From contig NZXX01000013.1 of the NCBI GenBank assembly GCA_002702065.1, positions 186,001 to 250,000 of the forward strand: a DNA stretch of 64,000 bases. Direction: 5' to 3'. The stretch's first letter is position 1; each line of letters opens with the position of its first letter. This DNA comes from Anaerolineaceae bacterium. GTDB lineage: Bacteria > Chloroflexota > Anaerolineae > Aggregatilineales > Phototrophicaceae. Shown one piece after another: positions 51,888 through 61,429 of the stretch. The position numbers and the translations under genes are program-made. The notes beneath the pieces are model-generated. The model worked only from the letters and a program-made list of their open reading frames with translations, was not told the DNA's origin and made no database searches.

Positions 51888-53141
51888 ATGAGTATCCGTC
51901 GATTAATTGTAATAGCCTGCCTCCTGCTGTTGACAGGGCTGGGAATAAGCGGCGCGATGGCACAGGATGACGCCACGTGCTCGGCGCTGCAAAACACAGC
52001 TTTTACGCAAACCGGCACCCTGTGCGCCACGACCGGCCAGGGGATGATGTGCCTGGGGTATCCGGCGGTTACAGCCGTTCTGGACAGTGACGCAGCGGCA
52101 GACTTCGCCTCCCCCGGCGATAGCGTCGACCTGGCGCTGGTGGAATCCGTGACGACCAGCCCAGCCGATCTCTCGACAACACCCAGCACCTGGGGTGTCG
52201 CCCTGCTGAATGTCCAGGCCAATCTGCCTGTGGATGTGATCGAAACCGTGCTGGATGGCAAAGGCGTCATTTATATGGCGACAGGCGGTGTGGAAGTCGT
52301 CAACGCGGCGCCGGACACGCAGGTGACCCTGATGGAAGAAACCATCGCCGTCAACACGATTGCAGATGCCGACATGCGGGTCGCCCCCTTCGCGCTCGAC
52401 TCCTCCACCAGCAGCAACGTCAGCGGGCGTATCCCGGCAGAATCCACACTTAATGCCGATGCCATGACACCGGACGGCAACTGGATTCGCATCGTCTTTG
52501 ATGACCAGCCGGGTTGGATCAGCCGGGCCGTGATCGACAGCGCAGCCGACCTGAGCAACCTCACGGTCATCGGTCCGCTGGATTTCACCCCCATGCAGTC
52601 GATCACGATTGACAGCGGCAATACGGATGACGCCGACTGTGCCAATCTGGCATCCGGCCTGTTCGTTCAGGGGCCCAACAGTATGCCGGTCGACATTCAG
52701 GTGAACGGCGTCGACACACGCATCTCGTCCAGCGTGCTGTTCAAGGCCAATGCAGCCGATGGCACCCTGGAGATCTTCGTCATTTCCGGGCTGGTCACCT
52801 TGTTCCCCAATGACCCTGATATGACCGTTGTTATCCCGCCGGGCTTCAAGACGACCATTTCGGTTGAGGATTTCACTTTTCTGGAAGGCACGCCCGACGC
52901 GCCGTACCGTCTGATGACTGAAGACGAACTCGCGCAAGTGAATACCTTTACCCAGAATTTGCCCTCGAATATCCTGCACTACACCCCGCCGGAGAACAAT
53001 CAGACGCAGCCATCGGGCGTGGGCAATGCAGTCGTCCAGGTGACTCTGGGAGAAGGCGAGCATGACGGGCTGGCAGGCGCGCGGCAGGCCTGTGCCAATG
53101 GCGATATCCCGGCCAACGTCTGCGAAATTCTGGGTTTGTAG
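51888..53141 (+). CDS. Secreted SH3-like and FecR-like domain protein
   Basis: This 417-residue protein has a Sec signal peptide (cleavage after GAMAQ, about 24). It has an SH3-type beta domain (about 165-220, ADMRVAPFALDSSTSSNVSG to GNWIRIVFDDQPGWIS) and a FecR-like beta region (about 265-330, ISSSVLFKANAADGTLEIFV, DMTVVIPPGFKTTI). AGAGGAG is seven bases before the ATG. It is probably an envelope protein; function is unknown. Six cysteines, two of them close to each end, suggest disulfides. An intrinsic terminator follows. Confidence 0.75.
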   Translation: MSIRRLIVIACLLLLTGLGISGAMAQDDATCSALQNTAFTQTGTLCATTGQGMMCLGYPAVTAVLDSDAAADFASPGDSVDLALVESVTTSPADLSTTPSTWGVALLNVQANLPVDVIETVLDGKGVIYMATGGVEVVNAAPDTQVTLMEETIAVNTIADADMRVAPFALDSSTSSNVSGRIPAESTLNADAMTPDGNWIRIVFDDQPGWISRAVIDSAADLSNLTVIGPLDFTPMQSITIDSGNTDDADCANLASGLFVQGPNSMPVDIQVNGVDTRISSSVLFKANAADGTLEIFVISGLVTLFPNDPDMTVVIPPGFKTTISVEDFTFLEGTPDAPYRLMTEDELAQVNTFTQNLPSNILHYTPPENNQTQPSGVGNAVVQVTLGEGEHDGLAGARQACANGDIPANVCEILGL

Positions 53142-53165
53142 GGGCAGCACCTCTTGCGCTCATGT

Positions 53166-53202
53166 AAACGGACCTTCTTCGGCTGAGGAGGGTCCGTTTT
53201 TT
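53166..53202 (+). terminator. Intrinsic terminator
   Basis: AAACGGACC (53166-53174) pairs with GGTCCGTTT (53191-53199), followed by TTT. It ends the SH3/FecR-like transcript. Confidence 0.8.
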
Positions 53203-53226
53203 ATATTGGCGAATTCACATCAGCGT

Positions 53227-53256
53227 GTGACATACCGTGACAGAATACGGTATGCT
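53227..53256 (+). promoter_or_regulatory. Promoter with operator dyad upstream of the TIR kinase gene
   Basis: GTGACA (53227-53232), an 18-bp spacer and TATGCT (53251-53256) form a candidate promoter. CATACCGT (53231-53238) and ACGGTATG (53247-53254) are exact complements that overlap both boxes, so a repressor bound there would block transcription. Confidence 0.5.
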
Positions 53257-53289
53257 TCACGTATTCAACACACCATAAGGGAGGGGGCC

Positions 53290-55482
53290 ATGACCAGCGC
53301 ATTCCTGAGTTATCAGCGCAAACCCAGCGCGATGCTGGCGACACTCATCGCCAGAGAACTGCGCGAACGCGGCCTCGAAGTTTACCTCGACACGGAACGC
53401 ATGGATTCGGCGGGGGCTTTCCCGGATCGTTTAAAGGAAGGCATTCGCAGCAGCGACGTGTTTATCTGCATTGTCGGTTCAACGACGTTTGAATCCGCCT
53501 GGGTGCAGGCCGAGATCAAAACGGCTGTCGATTACCAGAAACCGATGATCCCCGTTTTTCAGGAATCGTACCAGCAGGCGCAGTCCACACCGGACCCCAT
53601 CATCAAACGCCTGCTCGACCACGATGGCATCCTCATCTTCGACGTCAAGAATGTTTACATCGACGAGTCGATTGAAGCGCTGGCCCGCATGATCGAGAAT
53701 ACCGTCGCGCTGCGGGCCGATCAGGTCACCCCTGCTGCCGGAACAACCCTCAACCTGTCTGTTGAAAACCTCGCCGGGCAAACCCTCGGTGCCTACCAGC
53801 TCAAGTCCCTGCTGGGTATGGGCGGCATGGGCGCGGTGTATCAGGCGTACCAACCCAGCCTCAACCGCGATGTCGCGCTGAAAGTGCTGTCGACTGCCCT
53901 GTCGCAAAATGAAGACTATGCCCGCCGGTTCATGCGCGAGGCCCAGACCGCGGCGGCACTGGAACACGCTCACATTGTCCCGGTCCATGACTATGGCACA
54001 GATCGCGGCTTCAGCTATGTGGCGATGCGGCTGCTGACGGGCGGTTCGATGGCGGACCGGATGGCGAACCAGAAAGCCGCCAACAGCCCGTTACCATCAC
54101 TGGTCGAAGTCGCCGATGTAGTGGGCAAGCTGGCCTCAGCGCTCGATTATGCGCACCGCCGGGGCGTGATTCACCGGGACATTAAACCCAACAACATCAT
54201 GTTTGATGAACAGGGCACGCCATTTCTGGTGGATTTTGGCATTGCCAAGCTGACCGGCGCCACCACCTCGCTGACCCGCACGGGCGCGGTACTGGGCACA
54301 CCGTCGTACATGGCCCCGGAACAATGGCGCGGTGAAGGTATCACCCCGGAGACCGATCAATATGCGCTGGGGGTGCTGGCGTATGGTCTCATCACCGGGC
54401 ACATGCCGTTCGAAGCATCGACACCCTTCGCGCTGATGCACCAGCATCTGAATGAACCGCCACCGCCGCCGGAAACATGGCGCGCCGACCTGCCCCCTGC
54501 CCTGCAATCCGTGCTCAACCGGGCGCTGGCAAAGGAACCGTCCGACCGTTACCCCTCCGTGCGCGATTTTGCACAGGCGTTCAGCGAGGGGATTGACCCC
54601 CGCAACAGCGAAAACACCGGCTTTTTTACGGCTGACGTGTCACCGGCTGCACCGCCACCAGTCACTCCTGTGACTCCAGCGCCCACGCACACCGCCGAGC
54701 CGGTTGCGCCAACCCATATCGGACAGACGATGCCCACCGTCGACTTGCCAGCAAAACGCAGCGGTCCGAACAGAGGGGTGATCGCCGGAGTCGCCGGGGG
54801 CATTGTGCTGATTGGACTGCTGCTTGTGGGGCTGATCGGCACGCAGCCGGGCGGATTTCTGGCCGCAGTACCAACCGACACGCCAACGTCAACCGCTACC
54901 GCTACGATTACGGCCAGCGCCACCGCGACAGCAACGCACACGGCAACCGCGACATCGACCGCTTCGCCAACGGTGACGGCCAGCCCCAGTGCCACGTCAT
55001 CTAATACGCCGCTGCCGACCGCCACCGAAGCGCCCACGGAAACACGCACGCCACAGCCATCCGCGACAGTCGCAGCAGTGGTCGTGCCTGCCGACACGGC
55101 CACCCCAGTGCCGCCAACCGCTGTGCCGGGCAATGTCCTGTTGTTACAGGATGACGTTTCGTTCACGGTGTACAACCAGAGCCGCAGCACCGTGTCGCTG
55201 GAAGGGGTCGTTTTCCGCAGCAGCAGCGGCAGATGGAATGCACGCGCGTGGGGCGTGTCGATCTATGGCAACGTGCCACCGGACAATTGTCTGCGACTGC
55301 GCAACATCAACTCCGGCCAGCGCCAGCCACCATCCATCTGCGGCAATTTGCTGGGGTTGCAACTGGCCGGGTCTCAGGCACTGTTCTGGATGAACACCGA
55401 GTCTTACGACGTCGTGCGCGACGGCGAGATTATCGCTACCTGCCCCACCAACGAAGATTCGTGCGAGGTATTAATCGGCTAA
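53290..55482 (+). CDS. TIR-domain Ser/Thr receptor kinase (TIR-PknB-TM-extracytoplasmic)
   Basis: This 730-residue protein has a TIR domain at 1-135 (AFLSYQRK, VYLDTERMDSAGAF, WVQAE with the putative catalytic Glu75). A complete PknB-type kinase follows (168-430): GMGGMGAVY at 176-184, Lys198 in ALKVL, HRDIKPNN with Asp297, DFG at 315-317 and APEQW at 342-346. One transmembrane helix (496-517) leads to a Thr/Ala-rich stalk (528-600) and a C-terminal domain (614-730) with four cysteines. TIR domains can cleave NAD or act as protein-interaction modules, so the receptor kinase may control an NADase. GAGGGGG precedes the ATG at 53290. A dyad-containing promoter is upstream. Confidence 0.88.
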   Translation: MTSAFLSYQRKPSAMLATLIARELRERGLEVYLDTERMDSAGAFPDRLKEGIRSSDVFICIVGSTTFESAWVQAEIKTAVDYQKPMIPVFQESYQQAQSTPDPIIKRLLDHDGILIFDVKNVYIDESIEALARMIENTVALRADQVTPAAGTTLNLSVENLAGQTLGAYQLKSLLGMGGMGAVYQAYQPSLNRDVALKVLSTALSQNEDYARRFMREAQTAAALEHAHIVPVHDYGTDRGFSYVAMRLLTGGSMADRMANQKAANSPLPSLVEVADVVGKLASALDYAHRRGVIHRDIKPNNIMFDEQGTPFLVDFGIAKLTGATTSLTRTGAVLGTPSYMAPEQWRGEGITPETDQYALGVLAYGLITGHMPFEASTPFALMHQHLNEPPPPPETWRADLPPALQSVLNRALAKEPSDRYPSVRDFAQAFSEGIDPRNSENTGFFTADVSPAAPPPVTPVTPAPTHTAEPVAPTHIGQTMPTVDLPAKRSGPNRGVIAGVAGGIVLIGLLLVGLIGTQPGGFLAAVPTDTPTSTATATITASATATATHTATATSTASPTVTASPSATSSNTPLPTATEAPTETRTPQPSATVAAVVVPADTATPVPPTAVPGNVLLLQDDVSFTVYNQSRSTVSLEGVVFRSSSGRWNARAWGVSIYGNVPPDNCLRLRNINSGQRQPPSICGNLLGLQLAGSQALFWMNTESYDVVRDGEIIATCPTNEDSCEVLIG

Positions 55483-55587
55483 AACCAGACTCAGCCAAAC
55501 ATCCGAGCCGATCAAACAGGTGGGTGAAGGCTTTTGAATAGCTTTTAGCCGTGTACACCTCTGGCAGTGGACTCTCGGCTGCTGTAC

Positions 55588-56781
55588 CTAAAACCAGCCG
55601 GTCGCTGTCCAGCCGGGTTCAGGTTCGTCGGGATAGGGGTCGCCACCCTGAATTTTACGCAGGACATACTCGACAATGACGCGCAAGATGCCCATCACCG
55701 GGGCCGCCAGCAGCGCACCCAGCAAACCACCCACCTGCGCGCCGATAATCAGGCCGAGGATAATCACGGGAATCGGCAGCTTCACGGCGTCGCCGGTAAT
55801 CTTCGGGGCGACAAAATTCCAGACAATCTGCTGCATGATGAGGTTGGGGACAATCGCCAGCGTGATCAGCGTCACAGGGTCAACCGTGAGGGTATTGGTA
55901 CCCTGAACCAGCGTCACCAGCAAAATCGCGATGAGGGCAATAAAACCACCCAGCAGCGGGATAAACGACACGACCATCGTAAACACGCCAATCGCCACCG
56001 CCCCGGTGATGCCCAGCACCAGCAGTTGAATGGTCGTCAGAAAGCCGATCAGCGCCGCGATGATGATCTGCCCGCGAAAGAACCCCACCCAGACCACGCC
56101 TACCCGGTTGAGCAGAATGGCAATCTCCCGGCGGTATTCCGGCTGAATCACCGCCTGCCACCAGCCGAACATGCCCGGTATTTCCAGCAGGAACAGCAGC
56201 CCTAACAGATTCACCAGAAAAATCGAACTGATCGCCCCGGTGATCGTCCCGGCAGCCACCCCCGCCGTGTCGATCAATGATGGCAGCGCATCGCTGATGC
56301 TTTCGAACTGGAAACTGCGAACAAAAGAACTGAGGGGGCCGTAAATGGTCTCCAGAAAATTCGCAACATCACCTTCCGCCCCGAGGATCGTCGCGTCACC
56401 CGGCTCGTAGCCTTCCAGAAATTCAAGAAAGACGATGGTATTTTTACGGCCTTCGGTGAACAGGCTGCTGATAAACGGCAGCACCGATGTCGTCAGGTTG
56501 ACCAGAATAAACGTTGACACCAGCAAGTAGATCACAAAGACCGTAATCACGGACAGGTTGTAACTAAATGGCAACCGCTGGTTGATGGCCCGCACCGGGA
56601 AAAACAGCGCAAATGCCAGGATGAGCGCCATGACCACATTCGACAGCACACTGCCGAGCAGCGTCGCGGCGAACACGCCACCGATAAGCAGAATAATGAC
56701 CGCAACACGGCGCGACCACCGACTCCAATCCGCGCCATATTCTGGTTCAGGGGTTGAGACTTCTTCCGGGCGTGTATTCAA
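55588..56781 (-). CDS. AI-2E family transporter (TqsA/PerM-like)
   Basis: This 397-residue membrane protein has eight or so hydrophobic segments and the family signature near the end, GLIIGAQVGGLLGALLAAPVMGIL, together with FFRGQIIIAALIGFLTTIQLLVLGI. Members export or import small signals or cations; substrates are mostly unproved. The only start in frame is TTG at 56781, preceded by a weak GGAAAAC. An ATG at 56794 in another frame opens a 15-codon mini-frame that overlaps the start. The N-terminus is therefore uncertain. Confidence 0.88.
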   Translation of the reverse strand: MNTRPEEVSTPEPEYGADWSRWSRRVAVIILLIGGVFAATLLGSVLSNVVMALILAFALFFPVRAINQRLPFSYNLSVITVFVIYLLVSTFILVNLTTSVLPFISSLFTEGRKNTIVFLEFLEGYEPGDATILGAEGDVANFLETIYGPLSSFVRSFQFESISDALPSLIDTAGVAAGTITGAISSIFLVNLLGLLFLLEIPGMFGWWQAVIQPEYRREIAILLNRVGVVWVGFFRGQIIIAALIGFLTTIQLLVLGITGAVAIGVFTMVVSFIPLLGGFIALIAILLVTLVQGTNTLTVDPVTLITLAIVPNLIMQQIVWNFVAPKITGDAVKLPIPVIILGLIIGAQVGGLLGALLAAPVMGILRVIVEYVLRKIQGGDPYPDEPEPGWTATGWF

Positions 56782-56989
56782 GGTTGTTTTCCATTTCCTC
56801 GTTCGACACTGAAATTGTACGCTACAAACCGCCAGACCAGCAATATCTTGGGAAAGATTAATCGTTGATTAGAATTAGACCAAATGTTCTTAATTTATTG
56901 TTCAAAATACGACATTATGTGCTATATTTTTTTCAAGTTGATCAACGATTTTACCCATTTATCGACAGCAGGGGCAAAGGAAAAAGACT

Positions 56990-57355
56990 ATGGCAAGCGC
57001 ATTAAACTGGTTCGAGATTCCGGTGTCCGACATGGACCGCGCCGTGACGTTCTACAGCACGATCCTCGATATTAAACTGGAGGCATCATCCGCCATGCCC
57101 GGTTACCAGATGGCGATGTTCCCGGCGGAGGAAGGCACGGGCGGGGCGCTGCTGCATGGCGAAGGTTATATGCCGTCGCAAAGCGGAACCCTCGTCTATC
57201 TGGCGTGCGGTCCCGACCTGAGCGTGGCGCTGGGCAAAGTGGCGGCGGCGGGGGGCAAGGTGTTGCAACCCAAGACCGACATTGGCGAAAACGGGTTTAT
57301 GGCATATTTTCTGGATAGCGAAGGCAACAAGGTCGCCCTGCACTCGATGGGTTAA
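56990..57355 (+). CDS. VOC (glyoxalase) family protein
   Basis: This 121-residue protein has the VOC fold pattern: LNWFEIPVSDMDRAVTFYSTIL at the start and GFMAYFLDSEGNKVALHSM at the end. Members are metal-dependent enzymes or binding proteins; the expected ligands are partly present (Glu residues are not all clear). AAAGGA precedes the ATG at 56990. Nearby ATCGTTGAT (56871) and ATCAACGAT (56941) form a loose dyad in its leader. An intrinsic terminator follows. Confidence 0.87.
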   Translation: MASALNWFEIPVSDMDRAVTFYSTILDIKLEASSAMPGYQMAMFPAEEGTGGALLHGEGYMPSQSGTLVYLACGPDLSVALGKVAAAGGKVLQPKTDIGENGFMAYFLDSEGNKVALHSMG

Positions 57356-57425
57356 CGGGTGGATGAGGCGAATCCGGCCAGTGTGTCGCGCTGACTGCTG
57401 GCGAATAAACGGGGATTATGAGCAG

Positions 57426-57451
57426 AAGCGCGTCCGGGTGGCGCGCTTTTT
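57426..57451 (+). terminator. Intrinsic terminator after the VOC gene
   Basis: AAGCGCG (57426-57432) pairs with CGCGCTT (57442-57448), followed by a T-run to 57451. Confidence 0.7.
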
Positions 57452-57485
57452 GATGGCGGTTAGCCGGTACAACCGCACAGACCGA

Positions 57486-57659
57486 TCAAAAGAAGCCGAA
57501 CAGCAGCACCATACCGGTCGCACCAAAGAACAGCGCCGGCACTTCAAAGACATCCTGCTGGCCGGTGACCGCCCACCCTGCCAGTGCCCCCGCCAGCAGC
57601 GCGATAAACACCAGCAGCAGCATCAACCGGAATCGATCCTGCGATGTAATGTTGTGCAT
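57486..57659 (-). CDS. Small two-helix membrane protein
   Basis: This 57-residue protein has two hydrophobic segments (LMLLLVFIALLAGALAGWA and ALFFGATGMVLLFGFF) joined by a short polar loop. The ATG at 57659 has GAGGAG nine bases upstream, so it is likely translated. No family is recognised. A membrane-bound stress or accessory peptide is possible. Confidence 0.6.
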   Translation of the reverse strand: MHNITSQDRFRLMLLLVFIALLAGALAGWAVTGQQDVFEVPALFFGATGMVLLFGFF

Positions 57660-57879
57660 CCACTTCACTCCTCGTCTGAATGATTGATTCTGATTGTAGT
57701 CACGCAACGCTCGCGCCTATTCGGTCAATTCCACTCGAAAAACCACCGCCTTTTTGTGAGAAAGCGTCAACGGCGGGCGATTGTGCGCGCCAGCCATCGT
57801 TTTTGCAGCACTATCGCCAAGCTCAAGTCGTGGCATAATGAACGGAGCGTGGCGCATATCAAGGGTAAAAACAGTCACC

Positions 57880-58359
57880 ATGATTCACATACGTGCGATG
57901 GAACCATCAGATACGGCGGTTCTGGTACACTGGATGCTGCGGGTTCCACTGTGGCAGCGCTATGGGTTTACGGTTGAACGCGGCGAAGCCTATTTCGAGC
58001 GCGGCCTGGCCGGGAATGGTGTCCTGCTGGTGGCTGATGTGCCGGAACAAACCGCCGTCGGATTTGCGTGGCTGGAACCAAAAGGGGCATTCGCCCACAA
58101 CGCCTATCTTCAGATGATCGGCGTGCATCCCGACCATATGAGCAAAGGAATCGGTGCTGCGTTGATGGCCCGGGTCGAAGACCAGGTCCGTTCCCAGAGC
58201 GATCAACTTTTCTTGCTGTCGTCGGATTTCAACACGTCGGCGCATCAGTTTTACCGGCGGCTGGGCTATACGCAGGTCGGGCAGATTCCCGGTTACGCGC
58301 TGCCGGACGTTGACGAATTAATCTTCTGGAAACGGCTGCAACCGCCCAACACGGGCTGA
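57880..58359 (+). CDS. GNAT family N-acetyltransferase
   Basis: This 159-residue enzyme has the acetyl-CoA-binding motif A, MIGVHPDHMSKGIGAALMARV (read MIGVHPDHMSKG then IGAALMARV), and motif B DFNTSAHQFYRRLGYTQVG. It transfers an acetyl group to an amine of unknown substrate. The ATG at 57880 has AAGGG about 13 bases upstream; an alternative ATG six codons on (57898) is possible. It stands alone between two unrelated genes. Confidence 0.87.
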   Translation: MIHIRAMEPSDTAVLVHWMLRVPLWQRYGFTVERGEAYFERGLAGNGVLLVADVPEQTAVGFAWLEPKGAFAHNAYLQMIGVHPDHMSKGIGAALMARVEDQVRSQSDQLFLLSSDFNTSAHQFYRRLGYTQVGQIPGYALPDVDELIFWKRLQPPNTG

Positions 58360-58419
58360 ATCAATTACATCCTCCGCCACCATGCGGCGCACTGTCGAAA
58401 CGAAATGGAGAATGACAGC

Positions 58420-59616
58420 ATGGCTGACTGGAAACACACTTTACTCAGTGTCCTATCGGACTTTGAGGATCGCTACGACAATGCCAAATTCGAGCTCCAG
58501 CAGCGGTTGGGGCTGGGTAAATTGTGCATCGTGCCCTACCGGGGCTATGGTACGCAGACCATCCTCTATCTGAAGGGGCGGGTACTGCGCGATAAAGGGA
58601 TCACCAGCCCGATGGAAGATGACACCGTCTGGCTGAACCTGCTGAACATGTACAAACGCTATCAGAGCGACGAAATTCCCGGCGCGCGGGTGCTGGCACG
58701 CTTTGGCGATCTGGCACAGGAGGTGGTCGCAGATGAAGAAGGCCACTTTGAAATCACCTTCGAACCGCCCGCCCTGCCCACGATTGACGGGGTTTGGCAC
58801 GAGATCGAGCTGGAACTGCTGGATTACCCCGGCAAGGACAAAAACCCGGAAGAACCGCAATCCGTCACCGCCACCGGCTATGTGATCGTGCCGCCTGCCG
58901 ACGCAGATTTTGGCGTCATCAGCGACATTGACGACACCGTGCTGCGGACGGATGTGGTCAACCTGCTGGCGATGGCCCGCAATACCTTCCTCAAAAATGC
59001 CCGTACCCGCCTGCCATTCGCGGGCGCATCGGCCTTTTACGATGTCCTGCGACACGGGTCTGGCAAACACTTCAACCCGATTTATTACGTCACCAGCAGC
59101 GCGTGGAACCTGTACGACATGATTGTGGACTTTTTTGCGGTGCGCAATATCCCGGTGGGACCGCTGTTCATGATCAACATGGGCATCACCGACGAGCAGT
59201 TCATTGTGCCGGGGCATCACACGCACAAGTTCAACACCATCCAGACTTTGCTGGATACGCACCCCACTCTGCCCTTTATTCTGATCGGCGACAGCAGCCA
59301 AAAAGACCCGGAAATCTACCTCGATGTCATTCGCCAGAATCCTGGCCGTATCCTGGCAGTTTACATCCGCGACGTGACTGAGTCCGTGCGCGATACGGAA
59401 GTGCAGGCCATCATCGCCGAAGCGGTGGAGCTGGGCGTCGAGATGATCTTTGTAGAGGACACCTTCGTCGCCGCGCAGCATGCCGCCGACCAGGGCTTCA
59501 TCACCGACGATCAACTGGCGCTGGTATTAAAGGAACGCAACGAAGACAAACAGGCCCCCACCGCGCTGGAACAGGCCATCATGCCGGAAAGTGATTCGGC
59601 ACCGGGCCAGTCCTGA
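58420..59616 (+). CDS. App1/DUF2183 family phosphatidate phosphatase-like protein
   Basis: This 398-residue protein has a beta-rich N-terminal part (about 30-155) and the DUF2183 domain with DIDDTVLRTDV (about 171, HAD-type nucleophile Asp and acid Asp), VTSSAWNLYD and LIGDSSQKDPEIY. Yeast App1p has phosphatidate phosphatase activity; bacterial members are probable lipid phosphatases. The ATG at 58420 has GGAG nine bases upstream; a longer frame from 58405 is less supported. It is cytoplasmic, with no signal peptide. Confidence 0.88.
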   Translation: MADWKHTLLSVLSDFEDRYDNAKFELQQRLGLGKLCIVPYRGYGTQTILYLKGRVLRDKGITSPMEDDTVWLNLLNMYKRYQSDEIPGARVLARFGDLAQEVVADEEGHFEITFEPPALPTIDGVWHEIELELLDYPGKDKNPEEPQSVTATGYVIVPPADADFGVISDIDDTVLRTDVVNLLAMARNTFLKNARTRLPFAGASAFYDVLRHGSGKHFNPIYYVTSSAWNLYDMIVDFFAVRNIPVGPLFMINMGITDEQFIVPGHHTHKFNTIQTLLDTHPTLPFILIGDSSQKDPEIYLDVIRQNPGRILAVYIRDVTESVRDTEVQAIIAEAVELGVEMIFVEDTFVAAQHAADQGFITDDQLALVLKERNEDKQAPTALEQAIMPESDSAPGQS

Positions 59617-59710
59617 CGCATGACCGGCGTTTGTTGCAGCAACCTGCCCCTTGCGCTAGCATGTTAGGCATTCCGGCGCTGGCCGCGAATACATTGAAAA
59701 GGAGATGAGC

Positions 59711-61222
59711 ATGATCAAACGCATCGCATTTTTGCTGGTGTTCCTGCTGGCGGTGGTCGTATCGCCCGGCATGGCCCAGGATGAGAGCAACGTACTGGTG
59801 ATGGCGCGGGCTGCGGACACGACCGGGCTGGACCCGCACACGCAGACCGCTTTCGCTTCGTTCCGCCTGCTGGAACTCATCTATGAACCGCTGGTAGACC
59901 TGGATGCCGATCTGAATATCATCCCGGCGCTGGCGGAAAGCTGGTCGTTCAACAACGACGCGACCCAACTGACGCTCAACCTGCGCCCGGATGTGGTGTT
60001 CCATGACGGTTCGGACATGACATCGGAAGACGTGCGGGCCACCTTCGAGCGCATTCTGGACGAAGAAACGGCGGCAGCGGCGCGGGCCAATTACCTGAGC
60101 ATCGAGTCGATTGATACGCCCGATGACCTGACCGTTATCTTTAACCTGTCCGAACCGGATGTACCGCTGCTGACCGCGCTGGCGACCACCAATGCCGCCA
60201 TCGTGCCATCGGAAATGGTGGAAAACGGCGACTTTGCCAGCACCGCCATCGGCACCGGGCCATTCAAACTGGAAAGCTGGACGCCGGAAGAAGTGACCAC
60301 GCTGGGCGCGAACGCGGACTGGTGGGGCGAAGGGCCCTTCATCGACGGGATTGAGATTCGTATCATCCCGGACGAAGCCTCCATTCTGGCCGCCCTGCGC
60401 GCTGGCGAGATTGACTTTGGCCTGCTGAACGACCCGATTATTGCCACGCTGCTGATCGGTGATGACAGCGTCGTCCTCAACCGTGTACCGGCCATCGCCT
60501 ATCATGTGCTGCAACTGAACCCCAGCCGCGCCCCACTGGATATTCTGGAAGTGCGGCAGGCGATGTCGTGCGCCATCGACCGGCAGGAAGTGCTGGATAC
60601 GGCTTCGCTGGGTGAAGGCTCCGTCACCGGCCCGCTGACGATCCCGGCATTTAGCGTGCCGCTGGAAGAATTCTTCTGCTACGAAAAGGACGTGGACCGC
60701 GCCCGTGAACTGATGGCACAGGCAGGCATGGAAGAAGGTTTCACGCTGAATGTTATCGCCGCCACCGGTGAACCGCCCACAGCTGTTTCCGAAGCGCAGA
60801 GCATTCAGGCACAGCTTGCCGAAATCGGCATCACGGTCGAGATCGAGACGATGGAACTGGGCGTTTATGTCGACCGCTGGCTGGCGGGTGACTTCGATGC
60901 GGCGGTCGCGCTCAATGGCGGGCGGCCCGACCCTTACACCATGTACGCCCGTTACTGGACCAAGAACGGCAACCTGCAAGGCGTCGCCAACTACATCGAC
61001 GATACGCTGGATACGCTGATGGCGGAGGGCAAGATTGAGACGAATCCCGACGCCCGTTACGCGATCTTCACAGACTTCCAGAAACATCTGGTCGAGGTCG
61101 CGCCCTGGATCTGGCTGTACAACGGTTACGAATACACCGCGCAGCAGCCCTATGTTCAGGGTTTTGTGCCGTCACCAACCGACTCGCTGGTGTCGTTCCG
61201 TCAGGTAACCCTGGACCGCTAA
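59711..61222 (+). CDS. Peptide ABC transporter substrate-binding protein (SBP family 5)
   Basis: This 503-residue exported protein has a Sec signal peptide (cleavage near SPGMAQ, about 22) and the family-5 pattern: LELIYEPLVDLDADLNIIP, then PALAESWSF, and TLNLRPDVVFHDGSD. It lacks a lipobox Cys, so it is free or membrane-tethered otherwise. AAGGAG is six bases before the ATG at 59711. It binds oligopeptides or related solutes for the permease encoded at 63071, with a serine hydrolase gene in between. Confidence 0.9.
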   Translation: MIKRIAFLLVFLLAVVVSPGMAQDESNVLVMARAADTTGLDPHTQTAFASFRLLELIYEPLVDLDADLNIIPALAESWSFNNDATQLTLNLRPDVVFHDGSDMTSEDVRATFERILDEETAAAARANYLSIESIDTPDDLTVIFNLSEPDVPLLTALATTNAAIVPSEMVENGDFASTAIGTGPFKLESWTPEEVTTLGANADWWGEGPFIDGIEIRIIPDEASILAALRAGEIDFGLLNDPIIATLLIGDDSVVLNRVPAIAYHVLQLNPSRAPLDILEVRQAMSCAIDRQEVLDTASLGEGSVTGPLTIPAFSVPLEEFFCYEKDVDRARELMAQAGMEEGFTLNVIAATGEPPTAVSEAQSIQAQLAEIGITVEIETMELGVYVDRWLAGDFDAAVALNGGRPDPYTMYARYWTKNGNLQGVANYIDDTLDTLMAEGKIETNPDARYAIFTDFQKHLVEVAPWIWLYNGYEYTAQQPYVQGFVPSPTDSLVSFRQVTLDR

Positions 61223-61334
61223 CCAAGCATTCCACCACATGCAGGGCCGACACCGCTGTTGGTCCTGCAACCTCCCCTATTCCGCATCAAAATACCCGCT
61301 CGACGAAATCCACCATATGCTGCCGTGCATCAAC

Positions 61335-61363
61335 TTGACCCGTTTACAATAAAGGGCCATAAT
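61335..61363 (+). promoter_or_regulatory. Promoter of the serine hydrolase gene
   Basis: TTGACC (61335-61340), a 17-bp spacer and CATAAT (61358-61363) precede the ATG at 61430 by 67 bases. Confidence 0.6.
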
Positions 61364-61429
61364 GGTCCAGTACGGTTTTCATCGACCGTACGGACTGCCA
61401 GCGGGACAAAACAATTCGAAGGTAGATTG

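Noticed and set aside
56871..56949. ATCGTTGAT / ATCAACGAT dyad before the VOC gene as an operator
   Set aside because: The arms are 61 bases apart and 9 bases long, which is near what chance gives in an AT-rich gap.
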